Of a stretch of 33,260 nucleotides of DNA, positions 10,364 to 19,297 are shown piece by piece. This DNA is from Acidobacteriaceae bacterium (lineage in GTDB: Bacteria > Acidobacteriota > Terriglobia > Terriglobales > Acidobacteriaceae), in contig JASHTH010000331.1 in the NCBI GenBank assembly GCA_030040655.1, positions 1 through 33,260 of the forward strand, in the 5' to 3' direction. Position numbers and translations under genes: made by a program. The notes beneath the pieces are model-generated. The model was given only the letters and a program-made list of their open reading frames with translations, had not been told where the DNA came from and did not search any database. Within the stretch, counting starts at the first letter, position 1. Every line of letters begins with the position of its first letter.

Positions 10364-11953
10364 TTACTTGAGGCCGAAACAATACACGGTGCCATCAAAA
10401 GTGCCGAAGATTACCTTGTCGCCAGCAACGGAAAGTCCGGCCTGGTGCAAAAAGGACTTTACCTGATCGCCGCTCGAATAGAGCTCCTTGCCGGTGAGTG
10501 CATCGAGCGCGAACAGCCTGGCGGGCACCGACCGCTGAATGCGCTCCTCCGAGCTGTACAAGCCACCCACCTCGTCGTTCGACTGCCCGGTAAATTCCCC
10601 GGCCGCCAGCGCGAAAACCACGCCATTCTGGATCACCGGCGGCTCAGCCGTGATCATGTCACGCGAGAGCCAGGCCGGTTCGAGCTCCGGCTTTCCATGT
10701 TTTTCCTTCAGCTTGAGCGCGAGAACGCCGCCATGCGGCGTAGGCCCATAGGTGATGGGTATCTTCACCGCGGCATCGCCGCCCGTAGGTCCGAAAATCC
10801 AGCGCGTCCCCTTTTTGTCCTCCCAACTCGCCAGGCTGCCCCAGGTCCCTTCCGTTTGGAAGTTCACGTTCTTATTCGAGTAAAGTTCGGAGCGGAATGC
10901 CGGAGTAAGATGGTCTACGCCTCCGAGGGACTGACTGTCCATCAAGAAATACCGGCCTTCCTTGCCCGATCCAACCAGGAAGTCACGTCCTTCGAATGGA
11001 AATACGACCGGCGTGACGTTCATATCGAGATCGCGCCGGGTGAGCCACTCATGATTACTAGGCGTGTAATAGTCCTTGAGAGTAAGTTGATCGTTGGCGA
11101 ATCGAAAAGCCTCGACGCTCGTAGCAAGCTGTCCTGTGGCCGGATCGTAAGGTCCGTCGCCCGACTCGAAATAGATGGTTCCATCCGAACCGACCGCTGC
11201 GCCCGCCACACCCCACAGCCCGGCTTGCGGCGGAGACGACTGAATCACCTTTCTGTTCTTGAGGTCGACAGCATAGAGCGCATTGGGCACACCGCCGCAG
11301 CCCTGGCCTGTGGCTGTATAGATCACGTCGCCGACCAGATTCAGACCATAGGGTTTTCCGTAGGGAAGGGGAAGGACCTGGATGGCGGGGTCGGCATCGT
11401 CGCCGCTGGAGAGATCGAGCGTATGCAGGTAGCCATCGCTGGCCAGCACATACAAGCGGCGCACCGGCGCGTCTTTGGGTGATATGACCGGCGTCGCGGT
11501 CAGCGCGTTGGTGCAGATAAAGCCGCGTCCTTCACCCGGTTCCTGCGGCTTCTCCGACTCCCACTTGAGTTTCTTCTGCCAGACGATGGCCCCGCTGTCC
11601 GCGTCGAGGGCATAGACTTCGTTCGCCGCGCTGGCGAGGATGGCCAGCGTTTTGGCGCCGCCGGACGTCTTTACGTCCGTGACAATCAGCGGCTCACGGA
11701 ACGACTGCATGCCCATCGCTTTGATGCCGACATTCACCTTCCAGAGCAGTTGAAGGTTACCGGCATTGCGCGGAGTGATCTTCGTCTCACCGCGTTGCCA
11801 GGCGTCGCGCGCAGCGTCGTAGCTACCGGTGAGCCATTCCGGGCCGGACTGCGCCAACCCTGGCTGCACGACCGACGCCGCGCACAGCGCGAGGCAAACC
11901 AGCGCCGACCTGCCCGTTCTGCCGAGCACGCTCGAACATCGGTTGAAAGTCAT
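10364..11953 (-). CDS. PQQ-binding-like beta-propeller repeat protein, exported (paralogue of the neighbouring gene)
   Basis: ANEVYALDADSGAIVWQKKLKWES, LFALDALTGKELYSSGDQVKSFLHQAGLSVAGDKVIFGTFDGTVYCFGLK; signal peptide. ORF extends to 12016. Confidence 0.88.
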   Translation of the reverse strand: MTFNRCSSVLGRTGRSALVCLALCAASVVQPGLAQSGPEWLTGSYDAARDAWQRGETKITPRNAGNLQLLWKVNVGIKAMGMQSFREPLIVTDVKTSGGAKTLAILASAANEVYALDADSGAIVWQKKLKWESEKPQEPGEGRGFICTNALTATPVISPKDAPVRRLYVLASDGYLHTLDLSSGDDADPAIQVLPLPYGKPYGLNLVGDVIYTATGQGCGGVPNALYAVDLKNRKVIQSSPPQAGLWGVAGAAVGSDGTIYFESGDGPYDPATGQLATSVEAFRFANDQLTLKDYYTPSNHEWLTRRDLDMNVTPVVFPFEGRDFLVGSGKEGRYFLMDSQSLGGVDHLTPAFRSELYSNKNVNFQTEGTWGSLASWEDKKGTRWIFGPTGGDAAVKIPITYGPTPHGGVLALKLKEKHGKPELEPAWLSRDMITAEPPVIQNGVVFALAAGEFTGQSNDEVGGLYSSEERIQRSVPARLFALDALTGKELYSSGDQVKSFLHQAGLSVAGDKVIFGTFDGTVYCFGLK

Positions 11954-12275
11954 TCTGTGCGTGGCCTTTTCGTTGAGAGTTCGAGCCATGTTGAATGCAC
12001 TACGCCGGGCCGACATTCTTCAGTCGTGAACCAAGTTCTCCCGGCGGAGCTGCGAAACGCCGCGCGCCCGGTTTAGATTCCACAACGCTTTCGATTCCTT
12101 ACGATGAGACCTGCAATAAGGTCTCCATTCACCAGGAAGCCCGCGGCAGAACAAGCCATGCGAACGAGGAAGTGCTCTGCCAGATTTCGTATGAGACAAA
12201 ATTTACCATTGCGAACGGAATACTAGATGGGGCCGGCAACTTCTGTCAATGGAGTCGTATTGCACCCGAGTTGTT

Positions 12276-12424
12276 CTAGCAGGCTGCGGAAAATCTAGGC
12301 ATTTCCCACGGAATCGGTGAAAGGCGCTCCTCCCGGGCTAAAAAGTCCCTTCGATTCTGCTGGCTTTACGCGGGGGTTGAAAACCCCGCCTCTCTCCGGA
12401 TCGAGCCTTTCCGCAGCCTGCTAG
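12276..12424. repeat. MITE-like element, 149 bp with perfect 17-bp terminal inverted repeats
   Basis: ctagcaggctgcggaaa (12276-12292) and tttccgcagcctgctag (12408-12424) are exact reverse complements; internal hairpin ggggttgaaaacccc. Confidence 0.85.
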
Positions 12425-12507
12425 GGAAAACAAAGCCGACCGGTTCGGGCGTAGACAAGGACCGCTCGATACGATAGAAGTGACTGGGAATCAGACCCGT
12501 CGTAAGA

Positions 12508-14061
12508 GTGTCCGCCTGCGATGAATGTGGGAGTCCCGGAAGCGTAGTGAGCCATCAGGACGAATTGCCCGTCAACCGGGCCATCCTCGCCGTTCGCGAC
12601 TTGGAGAAAAGCTTCGACGGCGTGTGCGCTCTGCACGGCGTCTCACTGGAGCTCCGCGCGGGCGAGGTACACGCTATTGTGGGGGAAAACGGGGCGGGCA
12701 AGTCGACGCTCACAAAAATCATTACCGGCGCAATTCAAGCGGACGCGGGAAGCATCGAGGTCCGCGGCCATTCCATTGAGCGGAACGACCCCAACGTCTC
12801 GCGCGCGCTGGGCATCGCCGCCATCTACCAGCAGCCGGCGCTGTTTCCGCACCTTACGGTCGCCGAGAACATCGCGTTGCCAATGGAGATGGGCAGTTCA
12901 AGGCAGACGGTCAACTGGAAATCCCGGAATCGGCGCGCGACATCGCTTGTAGAGAGCTTCGGCGCTACGATCGATCCGCGCCGGCTGGCGGGCACACTGA
13001 GCATGGCCGACCAGCAGATTGTCGAGATTGCAAAAGCCGTCGGCGCAGACGCGAAGATCCTGCTGATGGATGAGCCTACCGCAGTGCTGACGGAGCGCGA
13101 AGTGGAACGGGTCTTCGCGCTGATCCGCCGGCTCAAGGCGGACGGCACCGGCATTTTATATATCTCGCATCGCCTCGAAGAGATTCTCGCCATCGCCGAC
13201 CGCATTACGGTTCTGCGCGACGGCCATCGGGTGGCGTGCCGCAATGCCGCTGAGGTCGGCCGCAGCGAACTGATCGAGATGATGGTCGGCCGATCCATCG
13301 CCTCGGTCTATCCAAAACGCCCGGTTCCCATCGGCAATGTCGCGCTGGAAGTGCGCGGTTTAAGCAACGAACGCGAGGGTCTGCGCGATATTTCGTTCGC
13401 GGTTCGCGCAGGTGAGATCTTCGGCCTGACGGGGATGGTTGGCGCTGGGCGCACCACCCTGGCACGAACGCTCTTCGGCCTGGCGCCGGCGCCGAGCGAC
13501 GTATTTCTTGCAGGCAGGCCACACCGCATCCATTCGCCCGCCGATGCTATGCGGTTCGGCATCGGCTATGTGCCGGAAGATCGGCGCCGGAATGGCGTCA
13601 TTCTGGAGATGGAAGTGGCTGGGAACATCAGCTTGGCCAACCTCAAATCCGTTTCGCGGCGGGGCCTGGTGAGCGCGCGGAGCGAACGCGAACTTGCCGT
13701 GCGCTATGTCGAAAGACTGCGTATCAAAACGCCTTCGATCGCCACTGCCGCAGGCAAGCTTTCGGGCGGGAACCAGCAAAAAGTGGCGCTGGCGCGTTGG
13801 CTCGCGACCCGCCCACGCGTGCTGATTCTCGACGAGCCCACGCAAGGAGTGGATGTCGGGTCGAAGGCGGAAATCCACGAACTGATTGTCGATCTGGCAG
13901 AGCGGGGAATGGCGATTCTCCTCATCTCGTCTGAGCTGCCCGAGATTCTGGGCATGTGTGACCGCATCGGCGTCTTTAATGCGGGAAGGCTCGCAGGCAT
14001 CCTGGCCAGCTCAGAGGCCACGCAGCCGCGGATCATGTCACTGGCGTTGGGACACGGATGA
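12508..14061 (+). CDS. CUT2-type sugar ABC transporter ATP-binding protein (two ABC domains)
   Basis: GENGAGKSTLTKII, LSMADQQIVEIAKAV, LLMDEPTAVLT, second domain GMVGAGRTTLARTLFG, LSGGNQQKVALARWLATRPRVLILDEPTQGVDVG. Start uncertain (GTG 12508 or 12547). Confidence 0.95.
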   Translation: MSACDECGSPGSVVSHQDELPVNRAILAVRDLEKSFDGVCALHGVSLELRAGEVHAIVGENGAGKSTLTKIITGAIQADAGSIEVRGHSIERNDPNVSRALGIAAIYQQPALFPHLTVAENIALPMEMGSSRQTVNWKSRNRRATSLVESFGATIDPRRLAGTLSMADQQIVEIAKAVGADAKILLMDEPTAVLTEREVERVFALIRRLKADGTGILYISHRLEEILAIADRITVLRDGHRVACRNAAEVGRSELIEMMVGRSIASVYPKRPVPIGNVALEVRGLSNEREGLRDISFAVRAGEIFGLTGMVGAGRTTLARTLFGLAPAPSDVFLAGRPHRIHSPADAMRFGIGYVPEDRRRNGVILEMEVAGNISLANLKSVSRRGLVSARSERELAVRYVERLRIKTPSIATAAGKLSGGNQQKVALARWLATRPRVLILDEPTQGVDVGSKAEIHELIVDLAERGMAILLISSELPEILGMCDRIGVFNAGRLAGILASSEATQPRIMSLALGHG

Positions 14062-15014
14062 GGATATTCGAGGAGACCATACGCTTGGCGCGAACCTGGA
14101 GCCGCGAGATCGGCGTCGCAGCGACGATTGTGCTGCTCTATGCCGTGCTCTTCTTCGGCGGACGCACGTACTTCAGCGCGGAAAACTTCGGCGATTTGTT
14201 CCTGGCCAACCTTCCGGTTCTGATCGTCTCGCTGGGCATGTTGCTCATCATTCTCACGGGACAGATCGATATCTCCGTCGGCTCGCAATTTGCCGTGTGC
14301 AGCGTGATTGCGGGCGTGGCGGCCAAGGCGGGAATGCCCGTGGCGCTGGCGGGACTTGCGGCCTGCGCAGCCGGTGCGCTGTTCGGCGCCATCGGCGGTG
14401 GTCTGGTCGCGTTCCTTCGTATTCCGTCGATCGTGGTTACGCTGGCTATGATGATCGCGCTTCGCGACGGCCTGCGCTGGTCCACGCAGGGCGCGTGGAT
14501 CGAGAATTTGCCGCCGGGCTTTCAATGGCTGAGCCTCACGCAGTCGCGATTCACCACCGCGATGGCGGTGCTGGCCGTGGCTCTGGTTGCGGCCACGGCT
14601 GCGGGCCTGCGCTATTTGAAAGCGGGCAGGGCGGTGTTGGCTACGGGCTCGAGTGAGGCTGCGGCGCGCATCACCGGCATCCGCACCGACCGCGTGGTGT
14701 TTTCGGTCTTTGCGCTGACAGGCGCGCTCACTGGCCTGGCTGCCGCGCTGAATGCAATGCGCTTCCACCAGATTCCGAGCAACGCGGGACTGGGACTGGA
14801 GATGAAAGTCATTGCGGCGGTAGTCGTCGGCGGCGCCGCTATCACCGGCGGCTCGGGCACAGTCATCGGCGCCGTGCTCGGGGTGATTCTTCTCGGTTCC
14901 GTGGGCACCGCACTCACCTTCCTCGGTGTAAGCGCTTATTGGGAACAGGCGATTCAGGGAGCGATTATCCTGGCGGCGGTCGCCATCAACCTGGCGGGAC
15001 GCCGCCGTGAATAG
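14058..15014 (+). CDS. CUT2-type sugar ABC transporter permease
   Basis: Multi-TM; LLIILTGQIDISVGSQFAVCSVIAG; VIAAVVVGGAAITGGSGTVIGAVLGVILLG. 4-bp overlap with the upstream gene. Confidence 0.95.
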   Translation: MRIFEETIRLARTWSREIGVAATIVLLYAVLFFGGRTYFSAENFGDLFLANLPVLIVSLGMLLIILTGQIDISVGSQFAVCSVIAGVAAKAGMPVALAGLAACAAGALFGAIGGGLVAFLRIPSIVVTLAMMIALRDGLRWSTQGAWIENLPPGFQWLSLTQSRFTTAMAVLAVALVAATAAGLRYLKAGRAVLATGSSEAAARITGIRTDRVVFSVFALTGALTGLAAALNAMRFHQIPSNAGLGLEMKVIAAVVVGGAAITGGSGTVIGAVLGVILLGSVGTALTFLGVSAYWEQAIQGAIILAAVAINLAGRRRE

Positions 15015-17064
15015 CCTCTTGAAGCTGCGCATTCCCGCTGCGGCGCGGCTTCCCGTTACCTTGCCTTTGAGCGGCAGCGAACGATGGCTCCTGGGCGCGC
15101 TGTTCGCGGAGATCGTCTTTTTCTCGGCAGCAGCGCGAGAGTTTTTTGGCTGGACGAATTTCTTCGAGGTGCTGCGCTTCAGCGTGGAGCTCGGCCTGCT
15201 CTCCGTCGCGCTCACGCCCATCCTGATTACCGGCGGCATCGATCTTTCGGTGGGTTCCACCGTGGGACTCACTGCCGTGGCCATGGGCGCGGCCTGGCGC
15301 GACTTTCATGGTTCCATTGCCGCGGCGGTTGCGCTGGCACTGCTGGTGGGCTGCGCATGCGGCGCAGTGAACGGGCTTTTTATCGGCGGGCTGCGCCTGC
15401 CGCCGCTGATCGTCACGCTCGGCACTTACACGCTCTATCGCGGAATCGCCGAAGGCATCACGCACGGTGCGGTGAGCTATACCGGCTTTCCCGCGCGGTT
15501 TCTCTTTCTTGGCCAGGGCTACTTGTGGCGAGCGATTCCCGCGCAGCTGCCAATCCTGGTTATGTTCGCGATTGGCTATTGGGTTCTGCTGCATCGATCG
15601 GTTATCGGGCGCGGCCTATATGCCATCGGGCTCAACGAGCCCGGCGCCCGCTATGCCGGCATTCCCATTCGCCGGCATCTTGTCCTGCTTTATTTGCTCT
15701 CGGGGTTCGTCTCCGGGCTTGCAGGAATCATCCTCGTCGCCCATCTCGGGCTGGCGAAGCCGGATCTCGGCACCGGCTACGAGCTCGAGGCCATTACTGC
15801 CATCGTGCTCGGTGGGACATCGGTCTTCGGCGGGCGTGGAACTCTCTTCGGATCGCTGCTGGGCCTGTTTTTCCTTACGATCCTTCAGGGCGGAATGCAT
15901 CTGCTCGCTCTGCCGTCGGAGCTGACCGGAGTGCTGACCGGGTTGCTGCTGCTCGTCATCGTGAGCCTCGACCAGATTGGCGCCGCCAGCCGGCTGCGGC
16001 AATTCTTTGGCGCCCGGCCGGGCAGATTCGCCGCCACGCGCGCGGCGACGGCCGCGGCATTTGTCCTCGTTCTCCTCACGGCGGCCGGCTACGCGTTGAT
16101 GAGCCATTCGCGACGGTCCGGCGGTGCGCTGGCAAGCACGGGGACGATTTCGGCGGGACGGCGCTATGTCATCGCTGTTATGCCAAAGGCCAAGGGCGAT
16201 CCGTACTTCAAGAGTGCCGGCGCCGGCGCCGAAGAAGCCGCGCGCGAACTGGGCGTTGACCTGATCTGGGATGGTCCGACGAACCTCGATCCCTCGCAGC
16301 AAAACGAGATCGTGGAGAACTGGATCACCATGCGCGTGGATGCGATTGTAGCTGCGGTCGCGAATAGCGGCAGTATGTCGACTGTGCTGCGCAAGGCTCG
16401 GCAGCACGGCATTCCCGTGCTCACGTGGGATTCGGACGCGACCCCGGACGCGCGGGACTTCTTTCTGAACCAGGCCACGCCCGAAGGCATCGCGGCAACG
16501 CTCACCGATGAGGCCGAGAGGCTGATGCCTCGCGGCGGCCAGTTCGCCATCATCACGGGGCCCTTGAGCGCGGAGAATCAGAACGAGTGGATCCAGTGCG
16601 TCCGCAACGAACTGGCCCGGAGGCACTCGCGCCTTACGCTGGCCACCGTTAGACCGAGCGACGACGACCGCGACAAGGCGTTCCTGGAGACGCAGACCAT
16701 TCTGAAGATGTTGCCGAATGTGAAGCTGGTGATGGACCTCTCCGCGCCGGCCGTGCCCGGCTCGGCGGAAGCGGTTGCGCAATCCGGACGCACGGATGTG
16801 GACGTGATCGGCACCTCGCTGCCTTCCATTTGCCGGCCGTATATTCACGCAGGTACGGTGCCAAGCATCGTGCTATGGAACGTCCACGACCTCGGCTATC
16901 TCACGGTTTACGCGGGCTGGCTCGATGCGCAGCATCGTATCGCGCCGGGAAGCACGTCGATCGAAGCCGGCCGGTTAGGCAGGCTCGAAGTGCGCGGCAC
17001 CGAGGTCGTGCTGGGCAAGCCGATGGTGATCGATAAGACCAACATCGACCGGCTGAACTTCTGA
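15007..17064 (+). CDS. Fusion: CUT2 sugar ABC permease (N-terminal) + periplasmic sugar-binding protein (C-terminal)
   Basis: N-terminal half: ITGGIDLSVGSTVGL, ITAIVLGGTSVFGGRGTLFGSLLG. Then an extra TM (AAFVLVLLTAAGYALM), then an SBP domain (YVIAVMPKAKGDPYFKSAGAGAEEAARELGVDLIWDGPTNLDPSQQNEIVENWI...), all in one frame with no stop. Confidence 0.93.
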   Translation: MNSLLKLRIPAAARLPVTLPLSGSERWLLGALFAEIVFFSAAAREFFGWTNFFEVLRFSVELGLLSVALTPILITGGIDLSVGSTVGLTAVAMGAAWRDFHGSIAAAVALALLVGCACGAVNGLFIGGLRLPPLIVTLGTYTLYRGIAEGITHGAVSYTGFPARFLFLGQGYLWRAIPAQLPILVMFAIGYWVLLHRSVIGRGLYAIGLNEPGARYAGIPIRRHLVLLYLLSGFVSGLAGIILVAHLGLAKPDLGTGYELEAITAIVLGGTSVFGGRGTLFGSLLGLFFLTILQGGMHLLALPSELTGVLTGLLLLVIVSLDQIGAASRLRQFFGARPGRFAATRAATAAAFVLVLLTAAGYALMSHSRRSGGALASTGTISAGRRYVIAVMPKAKGDPYFKSAGAGAEEAARELGVDLIWDGPTNLDPSQQNEIVENWITMRVDAIVAAVANSGSMSTVLRKARQHGIPVLTWDSDATPDARDFFLNQATPEGIAATLTDEAERLMPRGGQFAIITGPLSAENQNEWIQCVRNELARRHSRLTLATVRPSDDDRDKAFLETQTILKMLPNVKLVMDLSAPAVPGSAEAVAQSGRTDVDVIGTSLPSICRPYIHAGTVPSIVLWNVHDLGYLTVYAGWLDAQHRIAPGSTSIEAGRLGRLEVRGTEVVLGKPMVIDKTNIDRLNF

Positions 17065-17172
17065 AGCAAAACCAGAGCGGTCCGCGATGCCGCTTAGCTG
17101 CGGATTTGATTTTTGCGGAGGACACGGCGGCCAGCCACTCTGAAGTGCCTCCGCACCCAATTGAATCTTGGG

Positions 17173-19008
17173 TCAGTTCGCGCCGAACGCCAGAAGCACA
17201 TTGCCTGGTGCCTCGCCAAAAGTGTCGTAACCGGAAAGAACATAGACGGTTCCGTCAACGACGACGGGACCGGCCACACTGATCGACCCGCCATGCGCTT
17301 GTACGTCATTGACCGTTTGGAAGTCGCGACCTGTATCGAAGTCCCACAGAACGACGCCATTCAGAGCCGAGTACGCGCGAATGTGACCATTGAGCGATCC
17401 CGAGAAGATCACTCCGGGAATGGCTGTAATGGCCGCTGTTTGCGCCGGACTGCAGGGCTTTCTCGCATCGCAGGGCGAAGGCGGCGCCGACCATATTTGC
17501 CTGCCTGTATCGAGTGACAACGCGAACAGTCCGCCGCCTTTCGAGGGATCGAGGCCAGTGCGAAGGAAGGATTCATCGGATATCGCCACGTATAGCCGCT
17601 TGGAATCCGTGGCAGGGCCCCATTCGATGCCTCCCAATACCCCGCCGGTTCCCAATTGAGCCTTCCATAGAAGCTTCCCGTTGCTGTCTGGATCAATGGC
17701 ATATACCGCGCCTGACTTCTGTGCGAGGAGCAGGACACGGCGGCCGCCGCGCCGCGACAACAGAATAGGTGATGCGCCAAAGTCGAAGTCAGGACCACCA
17801 GTGTCGGGACAATTGTTCGATTCGGCCCTCACGCATGCCACGTTGAAGGTATCCCCAGCCAGGAACTGGTGAGACCACACGATTTTTCCGCTGTCGAGGG
17901 AGAGCGCCAGCACCGCGTCGCTGCGATCGGTGGCCGGGTCGGAATAATTGTCACCGGTCCCGACATACAGCATGTTCCTTTTCCGATCCAGCGTAGGCGC
18001 TGACCAAACGCCTGCTCCCGAGGGGCCGAGGCTCGGCGAGCCCCGTTTGTTGCTACGGGAAACGGAGGCGGGGTCATCGATTGTGTAGGTTTGCCAGAGA
18101 ATGTTGCCCGAGGAGGCATTCAAAGCCAGAATGCTGCCGCGGAAAGTGCAACAGACATAGCCAGGGGCCGTGGCCGTTCCTTCTTCGACCGAGGAAACCG
18201 TCACGAAGAGCCTGCCGTTGAAGTACTGCGGAGTCCCTGTGATCACGGCCGAGGGATGATTGTCGACGTGTTTCAGCCACACCGGCGCTCCAGTTGCTGC
18301 ATCCACGGCGTGAACGTTGGCACTGCTGTCGCCAAAGAAGACGAGCCTCCGGGCAGCGGGGGCGCCGATCGAAAGGCCGCTCCGCAGATCGGACGGCAAT
18401 TCGGTAGACCAATAGGTACAACCCGTTGCGGCGTCGACCGAATACAGCATCGTTCCTCCGCCGAAAACGACATGCCCGCTGTCGACCACCGGTTGCGCTC
18501 GCATGGCGGTAAGGTCCGGCACGCCGAACGCCCATTTCAATCGCAGGCGCGAAACCATCTCGGGCGTCAGTCCCGCCGCGCGAGCAGACTGGAAGCGCAG
18601 GTTCTCCAGCCCGCCGCCCCAACTTGTCCAGGATGGCGTTTGCGAGCCGGCGATGGACGTGCGGACCGTGCAGGGATTCGTGATCTTCAACGGATCGATC
18701 GACTCTGCAGTTTTTCGCCCCAGCAGCAGCGCAACCGCGCTCCGCTCTTGGGGGGATAGCTCAGCTGCCTGTTGCTTCATGATCCCCGTGTTCAAAACCT
18801 GAAGAATGTATGCGCTGGTCCGCTGCTGAAGAACGGAGCGTGAAGGGATGCGGGGGCCCTCGTGGTCGTGGCACGTGGCGCAGTGCCCGGCATACACGGC
18901 ATCCCCAGTATTCGGGTGATCCGCGCCGAATTTCGTCTGCGATTGGGCAGCGATGGAAACGGCGATGAAACACACCGCGCTCGCGATGCAGAATACAGTT
19001 TTCGGCAT
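17173..19008 (-). CDS. Cytochrome c + PQQ-dependent dehydrogenase (polyvinyl-alcohol-dehydrogenase-like architecture)
   Basis: Signal peptide, N-terminal AGHCATCHDHEGPRIP (CxxCH), then PQQ propeller repeats (MLYSVDAATGCTYWSTELPSDLRSG, VHAVDAATGAPVWLKHVD, ILALNASSGNILWQ). ORF extends to 19059. Confidence 0.88.
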   Translation of the reverse strand: MPKTVFCIASAVCFIAVSIAAQSQTKFGADHPNTGDAVYAGHCATCHDHEGPRIPSRSVLQQRTSAYILQVLNTGIMKQQAAELSPQERSAVALLLGRKTAESIDPLKITNPCTVRTSIAGSQTPSWTSWGGGLENLRFQSARAAGLTPEMVSRLRLKWAFGVPDLTAMRAQPVVDSGHVVFGGGTMLYSVDAATGCTYWSTELPSDLRSGLSIGAPAARRLVFFGDSSANVHAVDAATGAPVWLKHVDNHPSAVITGTPQYFNGRLFVTVSSVEEGTATAPGYVCCTFRGSILALNASSGNILWQTYTIDDPASVSRSNKRGSPSLGPSGAGVWSAPTLDRKRNMLYVGTGDNYSDPATDRSDAVLALSLDSGKIVWSHQFLAGDTFNVACVRAESNNCPDTGGPDFDFGASPILLSRRGGRRVLLLAQKSGAVYAIDPDSNGKLLWKAQLGTGGVLGGIEWGPATDSKRLYVAISDESFLRTGLDPSKGGGLFALSLDTGRQIWSAPPSPCDARKPCSPAQTAAITAIPGVIFSGSLNGHIRAYSALNGVVLWDFDTGRDFQTVNDVQAHGGSISVAGPVVVDGTVYVLSGYDTFGEAPGNVLLAFGAN

Positions 19009-19202
19009 CTTCTTATCGACCTCTGGGAGAATCGGAATAACTATTACACACACAGCCATTGATCGGATACAGGGAGCAATTTCGGCTCTGCGATAGAATT
19101 CGGGCGTCTCGAATCCGACTCAGAGCGAGGGTTCGATGGGACCTCTCGAAAAGCATCAAGGATTGCCGATCAGGTTCCGAATGCGATAAAGCTGGCATTG
19201 CG

Positions 19203-19244
19203 GTGGCTTCATGAATGTGGGTTCATGACTGTGGCTTCACGATG
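19203..19244. repeat. Three tandem imperfect 14-bp repeats upstream of the APC permease
   Basis: gtggcttcatgaat / gtgggttcatgact / gtggcttcacgatg in direct succession. Confidence 0.6.
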
Positions 19245-19297
19245 AGCGACGTCATTTCCGCTTAGAGCCTTCCTTCGTGTGCGACGATCGTTACACG

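Noticed and set aside
10445-11482. 345-aa plus-strand ORF
   Set aside because: Antisense to a beta-propeller gene; no recognisable family.
13704-15284. 526-aa minus-strand ORF
   Set aside because: Antisense to clear ABC ATPase/permease genes; low-complexity R/A/Q/G-rich composition typical of high-GC shadow ORFs.
15084-16259. 391-aa plus-strand ORF in an alternate frame
   Set aside because: Arg/His/Ala-rich out-of-frame translation of the permease gene.
15616-16848. 410-aa minus-strand ORF
   Set aside because: Antisense shadow of the permease-SBP fusion; no domain-like motifs.
17065-17172. Bidirectional terminator (ccgcttagctgcgg + T-rich)
   Set aside because: Only a 4-bp stem and a broken T-tract; too weak to call.
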